Assembly (NCBI GenBank): GCA_902590895.1
Contig: CACIYM010000006.1
Coordinates: 1-44,972, forward strand
Reading direction: 5' to 3'
DNA from: an uncultured Alphaproteobacteria bacterium
GTDB taxonomy: Bacteria > Pseudomonadota > Alphaproteobacteria > Methylaequorales > Methylaequoraceae
DNA length: 44,972 nucleotides
In this document: positions 36,214-43,752 of the stretch, piece after piece
How the letters are laid out: each line of letters begins with the position of its first letter
Position numbering within the stretch: the first letter of the stretch is position 1
The notes under the pieces: model-generated
Told to the model about the DNA's origin: nothing
Databases searched by the model: none
The model's input: the letters and a program-made list of their open reading frames with translations, nothing else
Made by a program: the position numbers and the translations under genes

Positions 36214-37026
36214 TTAAGTAATTGAAAAGATACTTCTTATAGTATATTTTCCACTAGGTTCGATAACACTCTCAATTTTTAAACATTTTAAATCCAGTTT
36301 TTTGCAAAGAATCTTCAGTGAATCTTTTGAAAAAACATGAAAATGTTCAATCGTAAATTCCTCTCTATTTTTTCCATCTTGACTAGCTTTAACATCAGGA
36401 ACCTCAACATAAAGAAAACTTCTTTTTTTTAAAAATTTTAATGATTTCTTTAACATTGCTTCGGGATTAATTATATGTTCAATGACTTTATTGAATGTTA
36501 TAATATCAAATTTTTTTTTTGTTTTTAAATCAAAAAAATCTTTATTGTAGGTTTTTACTCCAATATTTTTTTTTATATGTTCTATATTTCTTTTATCTGG
36601 ATCTAACGCTGTGATCTTTAAGTTACTTTTATTCACAAGCCATGGAAAAACTCCTAATCCAGAACCTACATCAAGTATTTCAATCGCCTTCTTATCTAAA
36701 AAAAACGAGTTTAAAAAATTTGAAATAAACTTAAATCGTTTTTCATTATCTGAACTCCCTTTGGGTAAACTTATCAACCTATCAAATGTCTTTTGCATTC
36801 CTAGTCCATAAGTAATTTCTGTATATTCCCCATCATAAAATTTAGAGAAGTCATAGTTTACTTTTCCACACATATGACCACATTTTTTACATTCGTAGTA
36901 TTCTCTATAATAATCACTTTTATCAATTTTAAAATCAATTTCTACGTCAGGTTTACTCGTATATTTAAATTTTAATTTCAAAGATTTTTTTTGGCAAATT
37001 GGACAAAATAAAGTTTTACTTTTCAT
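36214..37026 (-). CDS. Zinc-ribbon SAM methyltransferase
   Basis: A 270-residue protein with an N-terminal zinc-binding knot (CPIC at residue 8 and CKKCGH near 46), followed by a class I methyltransferase core with ILDVGSGLGVFPWLV as motif I near 115, TALDPDKRNIEHI after it and ITFNKVIEHIINPEAM as motif IV, and LYVEVPDVKAS and HFHVFSKDSL near the C-terminus. This order, zinc knot plus Methyltransf_23-like core, is found in many sugar and polyketide methyltransferases. The start overlaps the small gene upstream by 11 bases. An 11-base A-run and a TTTTG tract are present but no frameshift. Target unknown. Confidence 0.8.
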   Translation of the reverse strand: MKSKTLFCPICQKKSLKLKFKYTSKPDVEIDFKIDKSDYYREYYECKKCGHMCGKVNYDFSKFYDGEYTEITYGLGMQKTFDRLISLPKGSSDNEKRFKFISNFLNSFFLDKKAIEILDVGSGLGVFPWLVNKSNLKITALDPDKRNIEHIKKNIGVKTYNKDFFDLKTKKKFDIITFNKVIEHIINPEAMLKKSLKFLKKRSFLYVEVPDVKASQDGKNREEFTIEHFHVFSKDSLKILCKKLDLKCLKIESVIEPSGKYTIRSIFSIT

Positions 37027-37411
37027 TGGATTTGTTAAAAATAAACTCTATTTTTTTTAAATCGTTAATTTCATCAAGCCTACAAATAACTTCTAGTGAT
37101 TCCTGTTTCATATATTTTTTAAGTTCTTTTTCCATTCCTATTTCCTGTAAAAGTACAAAATATCTCTCTGTTATTTTATTTTTTACAAGTATAGACTTAT
37201 AACCTTTATTTTTTAATCGCACATTTAGCGATGGAGTTGCATAATAACCCCATTTTTTTTTTACTACGTCATACTCTAAATTTTTATTTTTAGATTTAAA
37301 AGTAATCATTTCGTTTTTATCTAAATAGACAGAACCACAATCTTTTATTATCTCAAGTTTTTTTAAACCAGTAGGAAATTCTCTTTTTTTTTTTTTTAAA
37401 TTTATCCTCAT
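37016..37411 (-). CDS. Small basic protein coupled to the WbpG-type amidotransferase, unknown
   Basis: I do not recognise this 131-residue protein. It starts MRINLKKKKREFPTGLKKLE, is rich in lysine, has no membrane segment and no cysteine motif, and contains the segments GSVYLDKNEMITF and KKWGYYATPSLNVRLKNKGY with a mostly beta-strand pattern. The start is at ATG 37411: it gives an ATGA overlap with the amidotransferase stop, and a GGAG sits 6 bases upstream. Earlier in-frame codons (TTG 37423, ATG 37417) are less well placed. It also overlaps the following methyltransferase. Codons 5 to 10 hold a run of 14 A (37384-37397). Context suggests a partner of the amidotransferase, but no function is claimed. 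Confidence 0.6.
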   Translation of the reverse strand: MRINLKKKKREFPTGLKKLEIIKDCGSVYLDKNEMITFKSKNKNLEYDVVKKKWGYYATPSLNVRLKNKGYKSILVKNKITERYFVLLQEIGMEKELKKYMKQESLEVICRLDEINDLKKIEFIFNKSNEK

Positions 37412-38523
37412 TTCCATCTCCAACTATCAATTAAAAAATCTTTGATTTTCCACTTTTTTCCATCTAGATACCAAATTTTTTTGTTTCTGAATTTTTCACT
37501 TTTTCTCTCAAATTCACTTTTAGTTATATTTGTTAATTTACAAAACTTTTCTATATCTTCGTTTGGTCTTTGATCCCCAATTTTTTTCAATTTCTCAATT
37601 GCATATTTTCTATTAATTCTATTATTTCTAATTTCAATTGATAAATTATCAAAATATCTAGTGAACCCAAATTTATACCATTTCATCCAGTGATGTATCG
37701 ATATAAGATTATCATCTATATCAGCAAAATCATAAAGGCCTGTTTTAAGATTACTTTTTTCATAATAAAAACCATTTTTTTTTGCTACCTTCATTGTATT
37801 AATTGGATCCCATTTAAAAAAATAACCTAAGAAAATACCTTCAACATCAAATTTATTTAATATACCTTTTTTTGGCAACATATAAGGTGATAGGTCTTTT
37901 TCAGTAAACGTTTTTGAGACCCAATTCTTAGCGTTAGTTTGATTAGTTGCTCCATATTTTTTTATCCACTTAGCATTAACATTTGCACCAAAATCATTCT
38001 TTACTCCCCCATACTCAAACGCTGAATTCTCTCCCCAAATTATTAACGGTATCTTAAACGTGCAAGCTATTCTCACAGGGAGATTGTAAATAGCCAAATG
38101 CATTGGAATTAAGGGAGATCCTGATTTTTCAAATGTTTTCAGCATAAACTTTGATTCAATTTTTGGATTAATTGTGAAGTCGATATGGTTAACACCCAAA
38201 CTTACAAGATTTTTTAAATTTTTCTCACCGATAAGTGTTCTTTCTGGAGTTTTCCATGTAAGTGTTAATGGTTTAAGACCATACTTTAAAGCAATTACAA
38301 CCTGCCAGACACTATCTTTCCCCCCGCTAACCGGTATTAAACAATCATATTCAGCTTTTTTTTTTTTTATTCTTCTAACTAAGTTTTCAAACTCAAGTTT
38401 TCTTTTTTCCCAATTTATTTGTTTTTTGATTTTACCTTGTTCACAGGCATTACAGACACCTTTGCTATTTATTACTAAATTAGGTCTTGTGCTTGGCAGC
38501 ACACATTTTTTACACCACTTCAT
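37408..38523 (-). CDS. N-acetyl sugar amidotransferase, WbpG/PseA family
   Basis: A 371-residue PP-loop ATP pyrophosphatase. Two zinc-type pairs open the protein, CKKC at residues 4-7 and CNAC near 24-27, after MKWCKKCVLPSTRPN; the PP-loop IPVSGGKDSVWQ is near residue 64; PLTLTWKTPERTLIGEKNL, WGENSAFEYGG and HHWMKWYKFGFTR follow, all typical of WbpG. The family puts an amidino group on an N-acetyl sugar, with ammonia made by HisH/HisF-like subunits in Pseudomonas. No such subunits are in the window; the gene instead overlaps a small unknown gene by four bases. A 13-A run (38356-38368) lies in the lysine codons after the PP-loop. Acetamidino-sugar formation is inferred. Confidence 0.85.
   Translation of the reverse strand: MKWCKKCVLPSTRPNLVINSKGVCNACEQGKIKKQINWEKRKLEFENLVRRIKKKKAEYDCLIPVSGGKDSVWQVVIALKYGLKPLTLTWKTPERTLIGEKNLKNLVSLGVNHIDFTINPKIESKFMLKTFEKSGSPLIPMHLAIYNLPVRIACTFKIPLIIWGENSAFEYGGVKNDFGANVNAKWIKKYGATNQTNAKNWVSKTFTEKDLSPYMLPKKGILNKFDVEGIFLGYFFKWDPINTMKVAKKNGFYYEKSNLKTGLYDFADIDDNLISIHHWMKWYKFGFTRYFDNLSIEIRNNRINRKYAIEKLKKIGDQRPNEDIEKFCKLTNITKSEFERKSEKFRNKKIWYLDGKKWKIKDFLIDSWRWK
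37418..37421 (-). promoter_or_regulatory. Ribosome-binding site deciding the start at 37411
   Basis: GGAG on the minus strand, within the end of the amidotransferase gene, lies six bases before ATG 37411 and directly against the alternative ATG 37417. Spacing favours 37411. A clear Shine-Dalgarno-like sequence is rare in this window, so translation of the small gene appears to be actively coupled to its upstream neighbour. Confidence 0.5.
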
Positions 38524-38565
38524 TTAATAAAAAAAAATAAAAGATTTAAGAACATTCGTTAGTAA

Positions 38566-38593
38566 GTTATAAAATATCTTTTTTATGAATCAA
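38566..38593 (-). promoter_or_regulatory. Candidate sigma70-type promoter for the WbpG-type gene
   Basis: In the 77-base spacer before the amidotransferase the minus strand has TTGATT (38593-38588) and TATAAC (38571-38566), separated by 16 bases. These match 4 of 6 and 5 of 6 consensus bases. A transcript would start near 38559 with a leader of about 36 bases. The match may be chance in A+T-rich DNA. Confidence 0.35.
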
Positions 38594-38600
38594 GAAAAAT

Positions 38601-40304
38601 TTATTTTTTAGAAATATAAAAGTTGTTGAGAAAAAGAGCATCTAAGCCTGAACTAAAAAACGTTCTAATAGCATCTTGTGGAGAACAAACGATTGGCTCT
38701 CCTTTAACATTAAAACTTGTATTTAGCAAAATTGGAATTTTTGTTTCTTTATAAAAATTATTAATTAAGTTATAAAATTTCGGATTAATTCTTTTTGAAA
38801 CCGTTTGAAGTCTAGCTGAACCATCAACGTGCACAACAGCAGGGATTAACTTTTGTTTTTCTTTTTTTACTTGTAATGTTTTACTCATAAAAAAGGAATT
38901 TTGTACATTTATAAAAAAGTCTTCAACTTTATTCTCAAGAATTGAAGGAGCAAAAGGTCTGAAACCTTCTCTATATTTAATTAAATGGTTTACTTTATCT
39001 TTCATTTCTTGACGTCTTGGATCTGCTAAAATACTTCTATTTCCTAAAGATCTATCACCAAATTCTAAGGCTCCCTGGAACCATCCTATAACTTTTCCCT
39101 CACATATATCTTTAACGGCAACCTCTTCTGGATTATTTAAAAACTTAAAAGTTAATTTATAAGTTTTTATAATTTTTTTTATTTCATTATCACTGAATGA
39201 TGGTCCTAGGTAATTATGTGTTAACTTGTTAAGTTTTTTCTGATTAAAAATAGTATGGTTTACATATAAGGCCGCACCTATTCCGACACCACTATCATCA
39301 GGGAATGGGGGAATGAAAACCTTTTTAAAGGGAGTATTACTTAAAATTTTTCCATTAAGTGAACAATTTAAGGCACAACCACCAGCAAAAACCAGAGTTT
39401 TATTTTGAGTGAGTTTGTTTAATCTATGCATTAAATGAATGCAGATATTTTCAAAGATTTTTTGGACACCTGCAGACAAATCATAATATTCCTTCGATAA
39501 TTTTCTTTCCGGTACATTTGGTTTAATTCCTAAATGACCAATTAATTTATCAGAAAATAATCCTGGGCGATGAAATTGAAAGTGATTGAAATAATTTAAG
39601 TTTAATTCAAATCCATCTTTGATTGGATAAATTAGTTCCTCAAGTTTTTTTAAAAACCTTTTTTCGTCGCCGTATGCACTAGCACCCATTAGTTTCCACT
39701 CGTCACTTTGAGGCCTAAATCCCATAAAAGATGTGAAAGCAGAATAGAAAGATCCCAAGGAATGCGGGAACTCTTGGGACCATATAGAAGAAATCTTTGA
39801 GCCCTTACCTAAAAAAAACTCAGTACACTGTTTTTCTCCAAAAGCATCTATAGTCAAAATTGACGAAGAAGAGAAGTCAGATAAATAATATGATGAAGCG
39901 TGTGCCAGATGATGTCGAATAAAAAAGATATGAATTTTTTTTTTTTTATAATGTATTATTTGTTCAGATACATCGCCAACATTTGGATCAAGGTTAATAA
40001 AATTATTTACTACATTGTGAAAAATTTCTCCTAAAAATCTGGTTTGACCAAAATTAAAAGCAGTATTTAAATTTTCTAAATTAATTGCTGGGTTCCATCC
40101 AATTGCTATAAAGTCAATATCCTCTAGTTTGAGACCAAATTTCTCAAAAATATAATTCACTGCTTTAATTGGAAATTTCCTCGTTCTCTTTTCTCTATTA
40201 AGCCTTTCCTCCTCAACAGCAAAAAATAACTTATTGTCAATAAATAAACTACAGGATGTATTAAATCCGGAGCTATTTATACCTAAACAAACTTTTTTTG
40301 ACAT
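38601..40304 (-). CDS. Carbamoyltransferase, NodU/CmcH family
   Basis: A 567-residue enzyme that transfers a carbamoyl group from carbamoyl phosphate, through carbamoyl-adenylate, to a hydroxyl of a sugar. The N-terminal Kae1-like domain has LGINSSGFNTSCSLF, FFAVEEERLNREKR, RHHLAHASSYYLS (metal-site histidines) and LTIDAFGE; the ATP-site FAGGCALNCSLN and the C-terminal YrdC-like domain with LNTSFNVKGEPIV complete the family order. A 13-A run (39935-39947) precedes the histidine motif. It starts 13 bases after the asnB-like gene. In a polysaccharide locus it should carbamoylate a sugar residue, as NodU does on Nod factors. Sugar target unknown. Confidence 0.87.
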   Translation of the reverse strand: MSKKVCLGINSSGFNTSCSLFIDNKLFFAVEEERLNREKRTRKFPIKAVNYIFEKFGLKLEDIDFIAIGWNPAINLENLNTAFNFGQTRFLGEIFHNVVNNFINLDPNVGDVSEQIIHYKKKKIHIFFIRHHLAHASSYYLSDFSSSSILTIDAFGEKQCTEFFLGKGSKISSIWSQEFPHSLGSFYSAFTSFMGFRPQSDEWKLMGASAYGDEKRFLKKLEELIYPIKDGFELNLNYFNHFQFHRPGLFSDKLIGHLGIKPNVPERKLSKEYYDLSAGVQKIFENICIHLMHRLNKLTQNKTLVFAGGCALNCSLNGKILSNTPFKKVFIPPFPDDSGVGIGAALYVNHTIFNQKKLNKLTHNYLGPSFSDNEIKKIIKTYKLTFKFLNNPEEVAVKDICEGKVIGWFQGALEFGDRSLGNRSILADPRRQEMKDKVNHLIKYREGFRPFAPSILENKVEDFFINVQNSFFMSKTLQVKKEKQKLIPAVVHVDGSARLQTVSKRINPKFYNLINNFYKETKIPILLNTSFNVKGEPIVCSPQDAIRTFFSSGLDALFLNNFYISKK

Positions 40305-40317
40305 ATTTTCTAACTAG

Positions 40318-42147
40318 TTAAGAATAAGCTTCCATAAAGAACTTTGCATTAATAAAATTAAATAAAAACTTACTTTCACTATTAGTTAATTTATCAGAAA
40401 ATGAGTTTCTTATTTTTTTTCTATCAATAATTTCAAATATAGGACTATCTTCAAGTAACATTTTTTCAGTTTTTTTTTCATTAAAATTTACAAAGTTTTC
40501 TAGTGGCATATTAAATCCTACTTTTCTTGGATTATTTATTATGTCGGGTGGTGCAATTCTTTTTACTGATTCTCTAAGTATATATTTACCATAACCATTT
40601 TTTATTAAAAATTCAGTAGGAACTTGAAGTAAGAACTCATAAAGGTCTTTATCAAGAAAAGGTGATCTGTTTTCTACAGAATAATACATTGAATTTAAAT
40701 CGTCCTGATGAAGAATTTGAGGAACTGTTTCATTAAACATTTCGTTTGACATTCTATTTCTAAGTAAAATGTCTGAATATTTAAATTCATAAAAATCCTC
40801 ATTAAATTCGTCAACTAAATATTCTTTAAATTTATTTTGATTCAAATATATATGTCCTCTTTCATTAATATCTTCCATAAAATGTTTTTCATTTCTCAAA
40901 AAAGGATTTCTAATATACTTTTTAACTTTATCTTCCCAATCTTTTAAGCATTTTGAGTATTCATCTTTTTTAAATCTTTTCATATAGCTTAGGAAAGCAT
41001 TATGATGATCATAATATCCAGTGTAAATTTCATCCGCGCCTGTACCACTAATTGAAACCTTATATCCTTGACCACTAATCTCTTTCATTAACCTCCACTG
41101 AGCATAATAGGATATAGTTAATACGGGACCATCATAATAACAAATTTGTTTTTTAAGATTTGTAAAAAAATTATCATTTTGCAGTGTTTTTTTTGTGTGC
41201 TTAAGTTTCAAAGTTTTTGAAGCATAATTAATCATATCAAGTTCTTCGTATCTCTTATCTTCATTAATTATTGAAAAACCGTGTACTTTATAATCAAACT
41301 CTCTGCAAGCAATTGAAATTAAAGAAACTGAATCAACTCCTCCACTTAGACAAAAAGCTATGGGGACATCTGACCTTAAACGAAGTTCCACAGATTTTCT
41401 AAGTAACTCATAGGATTTAGAAACTATATCAAATTCTGTTAGCTTTTTATTATAAAAATCAAATTTAGGTTCCCAATATTTATTTTTCTTCAAAACAAGA
41501 TTTTTATCAATTTCATAATAACTTGAAGGTTCAACTCTTTTTAATCCATCAAAAAAAGTATCTTTTTCTTTGAAAATTGATTTATAACCGTTAATCAAGT
41601 ACCTCTTAATGTGCGAAAAATTAATTGGAAGTTTTCGCCCTAATAAACTAAAAATAAATTTTGGTTCAGAACCAAAATAAATTCCATCACTGTCTTCAAA
41701 GTAGAAAAGTGGTTTTTCACCAAATCTATCTCTAGAAAGAAAAATTTTTTCGTTTTCTTTTTCATAAAAGACAAAAGCCCACATCCCTTCACAACTTTCT
41801 AATGAGTTTATTCCCATATTTTTAATCAGTTTAAAAAGTACCTCTGTATCACCTAAAGTTTTAAAATCAATATCTTTTCTGGCTAATTTTTTTTTTATTT
41901 CTTTGTAATTATAAATTTCTCCATTAAAGCTCATAGCATCTCCAATATTATTTTTGAAAGGTTGGTTTGAACCCGAACCTAAATCGATAATACTTAACCT
42001 ACTATGGATGAGTACCAAATTATTTGTATTTTTAGATAAAAAATAATCACAATGATTTGGGCCTCTCCTCTTCATTAACATTTGACATTCTTTAATTTTT
42101 GAAACCTCAATATCTCTTTTCCCAAAATATCCTGCAATTCCGCACAT
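40318..42147 (-). CDS. asnB: Asparagine-synthetase-like glutamine amidotransferase (copy 2)
   Basis: A 609-residue relative of the enzyme at 16201-18114. The glutaminase domain opens MCGIAGYFGKRDIE with Cys2, then RLSIIDLGSGSNQP and FNGEIYNYKEI; the synthetase domain has FCLSGGVDSVSLISI near residue 265, GTGADEIYTGYYDHH and ENRSPFLDKDLYEF. Both domains look intact, so it should amidate a carboxylate with glutamine nitrogen. Two asn-synthetase-like genes in one glycan block suggest at least two amidated sugars, or amide donors for the modified nonulosonates; neither is likely to be the only housekeeping AsnB. It lies between the deacetylase (two-base gap) and the carbamoyltransferase. Confidence 0.83.
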   Translation of the reverse strand: MCGIAGYFGKRDIEVSKIKECQMLMKRRGPNHCDYFLSKNTNNLVLIHSRLSIIDLGSGSNQPFKNNIGDAMSFNGEIYNYKEIKKKLARKDIDFKTLGDTEVLFKLIKNMGINSLESCEGMWAFVFYEKENEKIFLSRDRFGEKPLFYFEDSDGIYFGSEPKFIFSLLGRKLPINFSHIKRYLINGYKSIFKEKDTFFDGLKRVEPSSYYEIDKNLVLKKNKYWEPKFDFYNKKLTEFDIVSKSYELLRKSVELRLRSDVPIAFCLSGGVDSVSLISIACREFDYKVHGFSIINEDKRYEELDMINYASKTLKLKHTKKTLQNDNFFTNLKKQICYYDGPVLTISYYAQWRLMKEISGQGYKVSISGTGADEIYTGYYDHHNAFLSYMKRFKKDEYSKCLKDWEDKVKKYIRNPFLRNEKHFMEDINERGHIYLNQNKFKEYLVDEFNEDFYEFKYSDILLRNRMSNEMFNETVPQILHQDDLNSMYYSVENRSPFLDKDLYEFLLQVPTEFLIKNGYGKYILRESVKRIAPPDIINNPRKVGFNMPLENFVNFNEKKTEKMLLEDSPIFEIIDRKKIRNSFSDKLTNSESKFLFNFINAKFFMEAYS

Positions 42148-42149
42148 AT

Positions 42150-43055
42150 CTAAGTAACCATTATTCTTTTTAAATTAAATAAAGAAGTATTAATTGTATT
42201 AGTTCCTTTTATAGCAGTTGGAGATGAAACAATTCCAAACTTTTTTAACACTTCAATAACCTTTTTATTGTAAGAACCTTTAAAACCTTCAGGATAAGAA
42301 AAATTTTTAACTTCTAATCCACACTTTTTTTTAAGAAAATCAATACTTGTTTTAATTTCCTTCTCTAATTCTTTTAATTTTAAATGTGATAAAACTTTGT
42401 GCGTTTTTGTATGTGCACCAAAGCAGATTAATTTGTCTTTTGAAAAAATACGTATTTGCTTTGAATTTATTTTTTGATCAAGAAATTTATCCTTGTGAAT
42501 ATTTTTAATTTTCAATTTTTCTAAAATATAATTTGAAAATTTAGTTGGATCAATTTTTTTAGATTTTTTAACTTTATCTCTTATTTCATCAATTATTTGA
42601 ATTTTTTGGTCAATGTTAATTATACAAACCTCTTTTTTACTCCAAGGTAGTATCAATCTTTTTTCTTTAGTATGTTCGAAAGCATATTCAATCTTATCTG
42701 TCCAAGACATTTCATTTTTCTCAGAAAAATCTGAAGTAACATAGATGGTAAATGGCATCTTTAAATTTAGTAAAATTGGTGCTGCTATACTTAAATTATT
42801 CTCAAATCCGTCATCAAACGTTATAGAAAATGAATAATCAGGAAATTTTTCTTTTTTTATTATGTGTGCGCTTAACTCGTCAATTGATATACAATTTCCA
42901 TTTTGATCTAAATCTTTTATGATTTTTTTAAACGTTTTTAACTCTAAATGTTTATTTGTATAGTTTCTTAATAAAAAATTATTTTTAGGAATAACACCAT
43001 GAAATAAAAAAATAGTATGACTATTTTTTTTAAGATAATTAGAATAATTAATCAT
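42150..43055 (-). CDS. Polysaccharide deacetylase, CE4 (NodB) fold
   Basis: A 301-residue protein whose NodB-type metal motifs are intact: TIFLFHGVIP near residue 14, SITFDDGFENN near 75 (motif 1 catalytic and metal aspartates), HTKTHKVL near 220 (motif 2, H-x-x-x-H), and FSYPEGF near 255 (motif 3). About 130 residues separate motifs 1 and 2, longer than in compact NodB, so it has an insert of unknown role. It has no obvious signal peptide. The enzyme removes N- or O-acetyl groups from a sugar in the glycan. It overlaps the formyltransferase gene by 8 bases, which would fit removal of an acetyl group before formylation of the amine. Fold is good; substrate is inference. Confidence 0.78.
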   Translation of the reverse strand: MINYSNYLKKNSHTIFLFHGVIPKNNFLLRNYTNKHLELKTFKKIIKDLDQNGNCISIDELSAHIIKKEKFPDYSFSITFDDGFENNLSIAAPILLNLKMPFTIYVTSDFSEKNEMSWTDKIEYAFEHTKEKRLILPWSKKEVCIINIDQKIQIIDEIRDKVKKSKKIDPTKFSNYILEKLKIKNIHKDKFLDQKINSKQIRIFSKDKLICFGAHTKTHKVLSHLKLKELEKEIKTSIDFLKKKCGLEVKNFSYPEGFKGSYNKKVIEVLKKFGIVSSPTAIKGTNTINTSLFNLKRIMVT

Positions 43056-43752
43056 TTTTTTTTAATAACTCAAAATTTTTAATACATTTTACAATGAGAC
43101 AACTAGGAATTGATGAATAATATCTTCCTTTATTTTTTTGATTAATTTTTTTTATTTTTTTACCTAAAGATATCTCTTTAATTAATTTTTTTGATAGTTT
43201 TGCACAGGTTTGTGTGTTGAAAATTTGAAAATGAAAAATATCAGGTATTTCACTTAGAATAATTTTTTCTTTACTGTATATTTCTCCACAATCAACTCTC
43301 AACGTTAAATGATGAAGTGTTGAAACAAGTCCATCTATATCTTTATGATACATAGACCATAGATGAGAATCTAGACCTCTGTAATTTTCTGGGTCTCCTC
43401 CATGCAAATTAAATAAGTTCGTCGGAAGTTTATCAATAGTTCTAGCATTAAGAATTTTTGTACCAAAACAAATAGCCAAGTCAAAAATATTATTTCCTAA
43501 AAAATTCAAAGATTCATCTGAATTTATACAGTCTATATACTTTGTAAAAGTAAAGTCACTGAGATGTGTCTTTTTTTTAAACCAAAACCTATTTTCAATT
43601 TCTTCTCGTTTTAAAAAAAAATTAGACTGAAAATTTTTTTTTCTTTTTTGAGAGTTTTCTGAAATGACTGTAATATTTTTTTCAACTTTTAATAACTCAC
43701 TTAAAAAAAAAATATGATGAGGTGTCTCTGTCGTCAGAATTAAGATTTTCAT
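43048..43752 (-). CDS. Sugar formyltransferase-like protein (Formyl_transf_N)
   Basis: A 234-residue enzyme of the methionyl-tRNA formyltransferase catalytic fold. The N-terminal strand is MKILILTTETPHHIFFL; the active-site motif is FNLHGGDPENYRG, where the N-H pair of the usual NxH...D triad is present; the expected catalytic aspartate is in RVDCGEIY, like the DTGxI of the family. The usual SLLP of the motif is replaced by GGDP, and no C-terminal OB domain is seen, so it is not a housekeeping Fmt. In sugar loci these enzymes formylate 3- or 4-amino sugars using N10-formyl-tetrahydrofolate. It overlaps the NeuB gene by four bases and the deacetylase by eight. Confidence 0.75.
   Translation of the reverse strand: MKILILTTETPHHIFFLSELLKVEKNITVISENSQKRKKNFQSNFFLKREEIENRFWFKKKTHLSDFTFTKYIDCINSDESLNFLGNNIFDLAICFGTKILNARTIDKLPTNLFNLHGGDPENYRGLDSHLWSMYHKDIDGLVSTLHHLTLRVDCGEIYSKEKIILSEIPDIFHFQIFNTQTCAKLSKKLIKEISLGKKIKKINQKNKGRYYSSIPSCLIVKCIKNFELLKKND

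Noticed and set aside
38174-38527. 117-codon plus-strand open frame opposite the WbpG-type gene
   Set aside because: It is fully inside a well-supported gene on the other strand, has no recognisable family, and is rich in Phe and Leu as expected of the reverse complement of lysine-rich coding DNA.
40318-42147. The AsnB-like genes as plain housekeeping asparagine synthetase
   Set aside because: Two distinct copies within one glycan cluster, coupled to sugar-modifying genes, make sugar amidation more likely; not proven.
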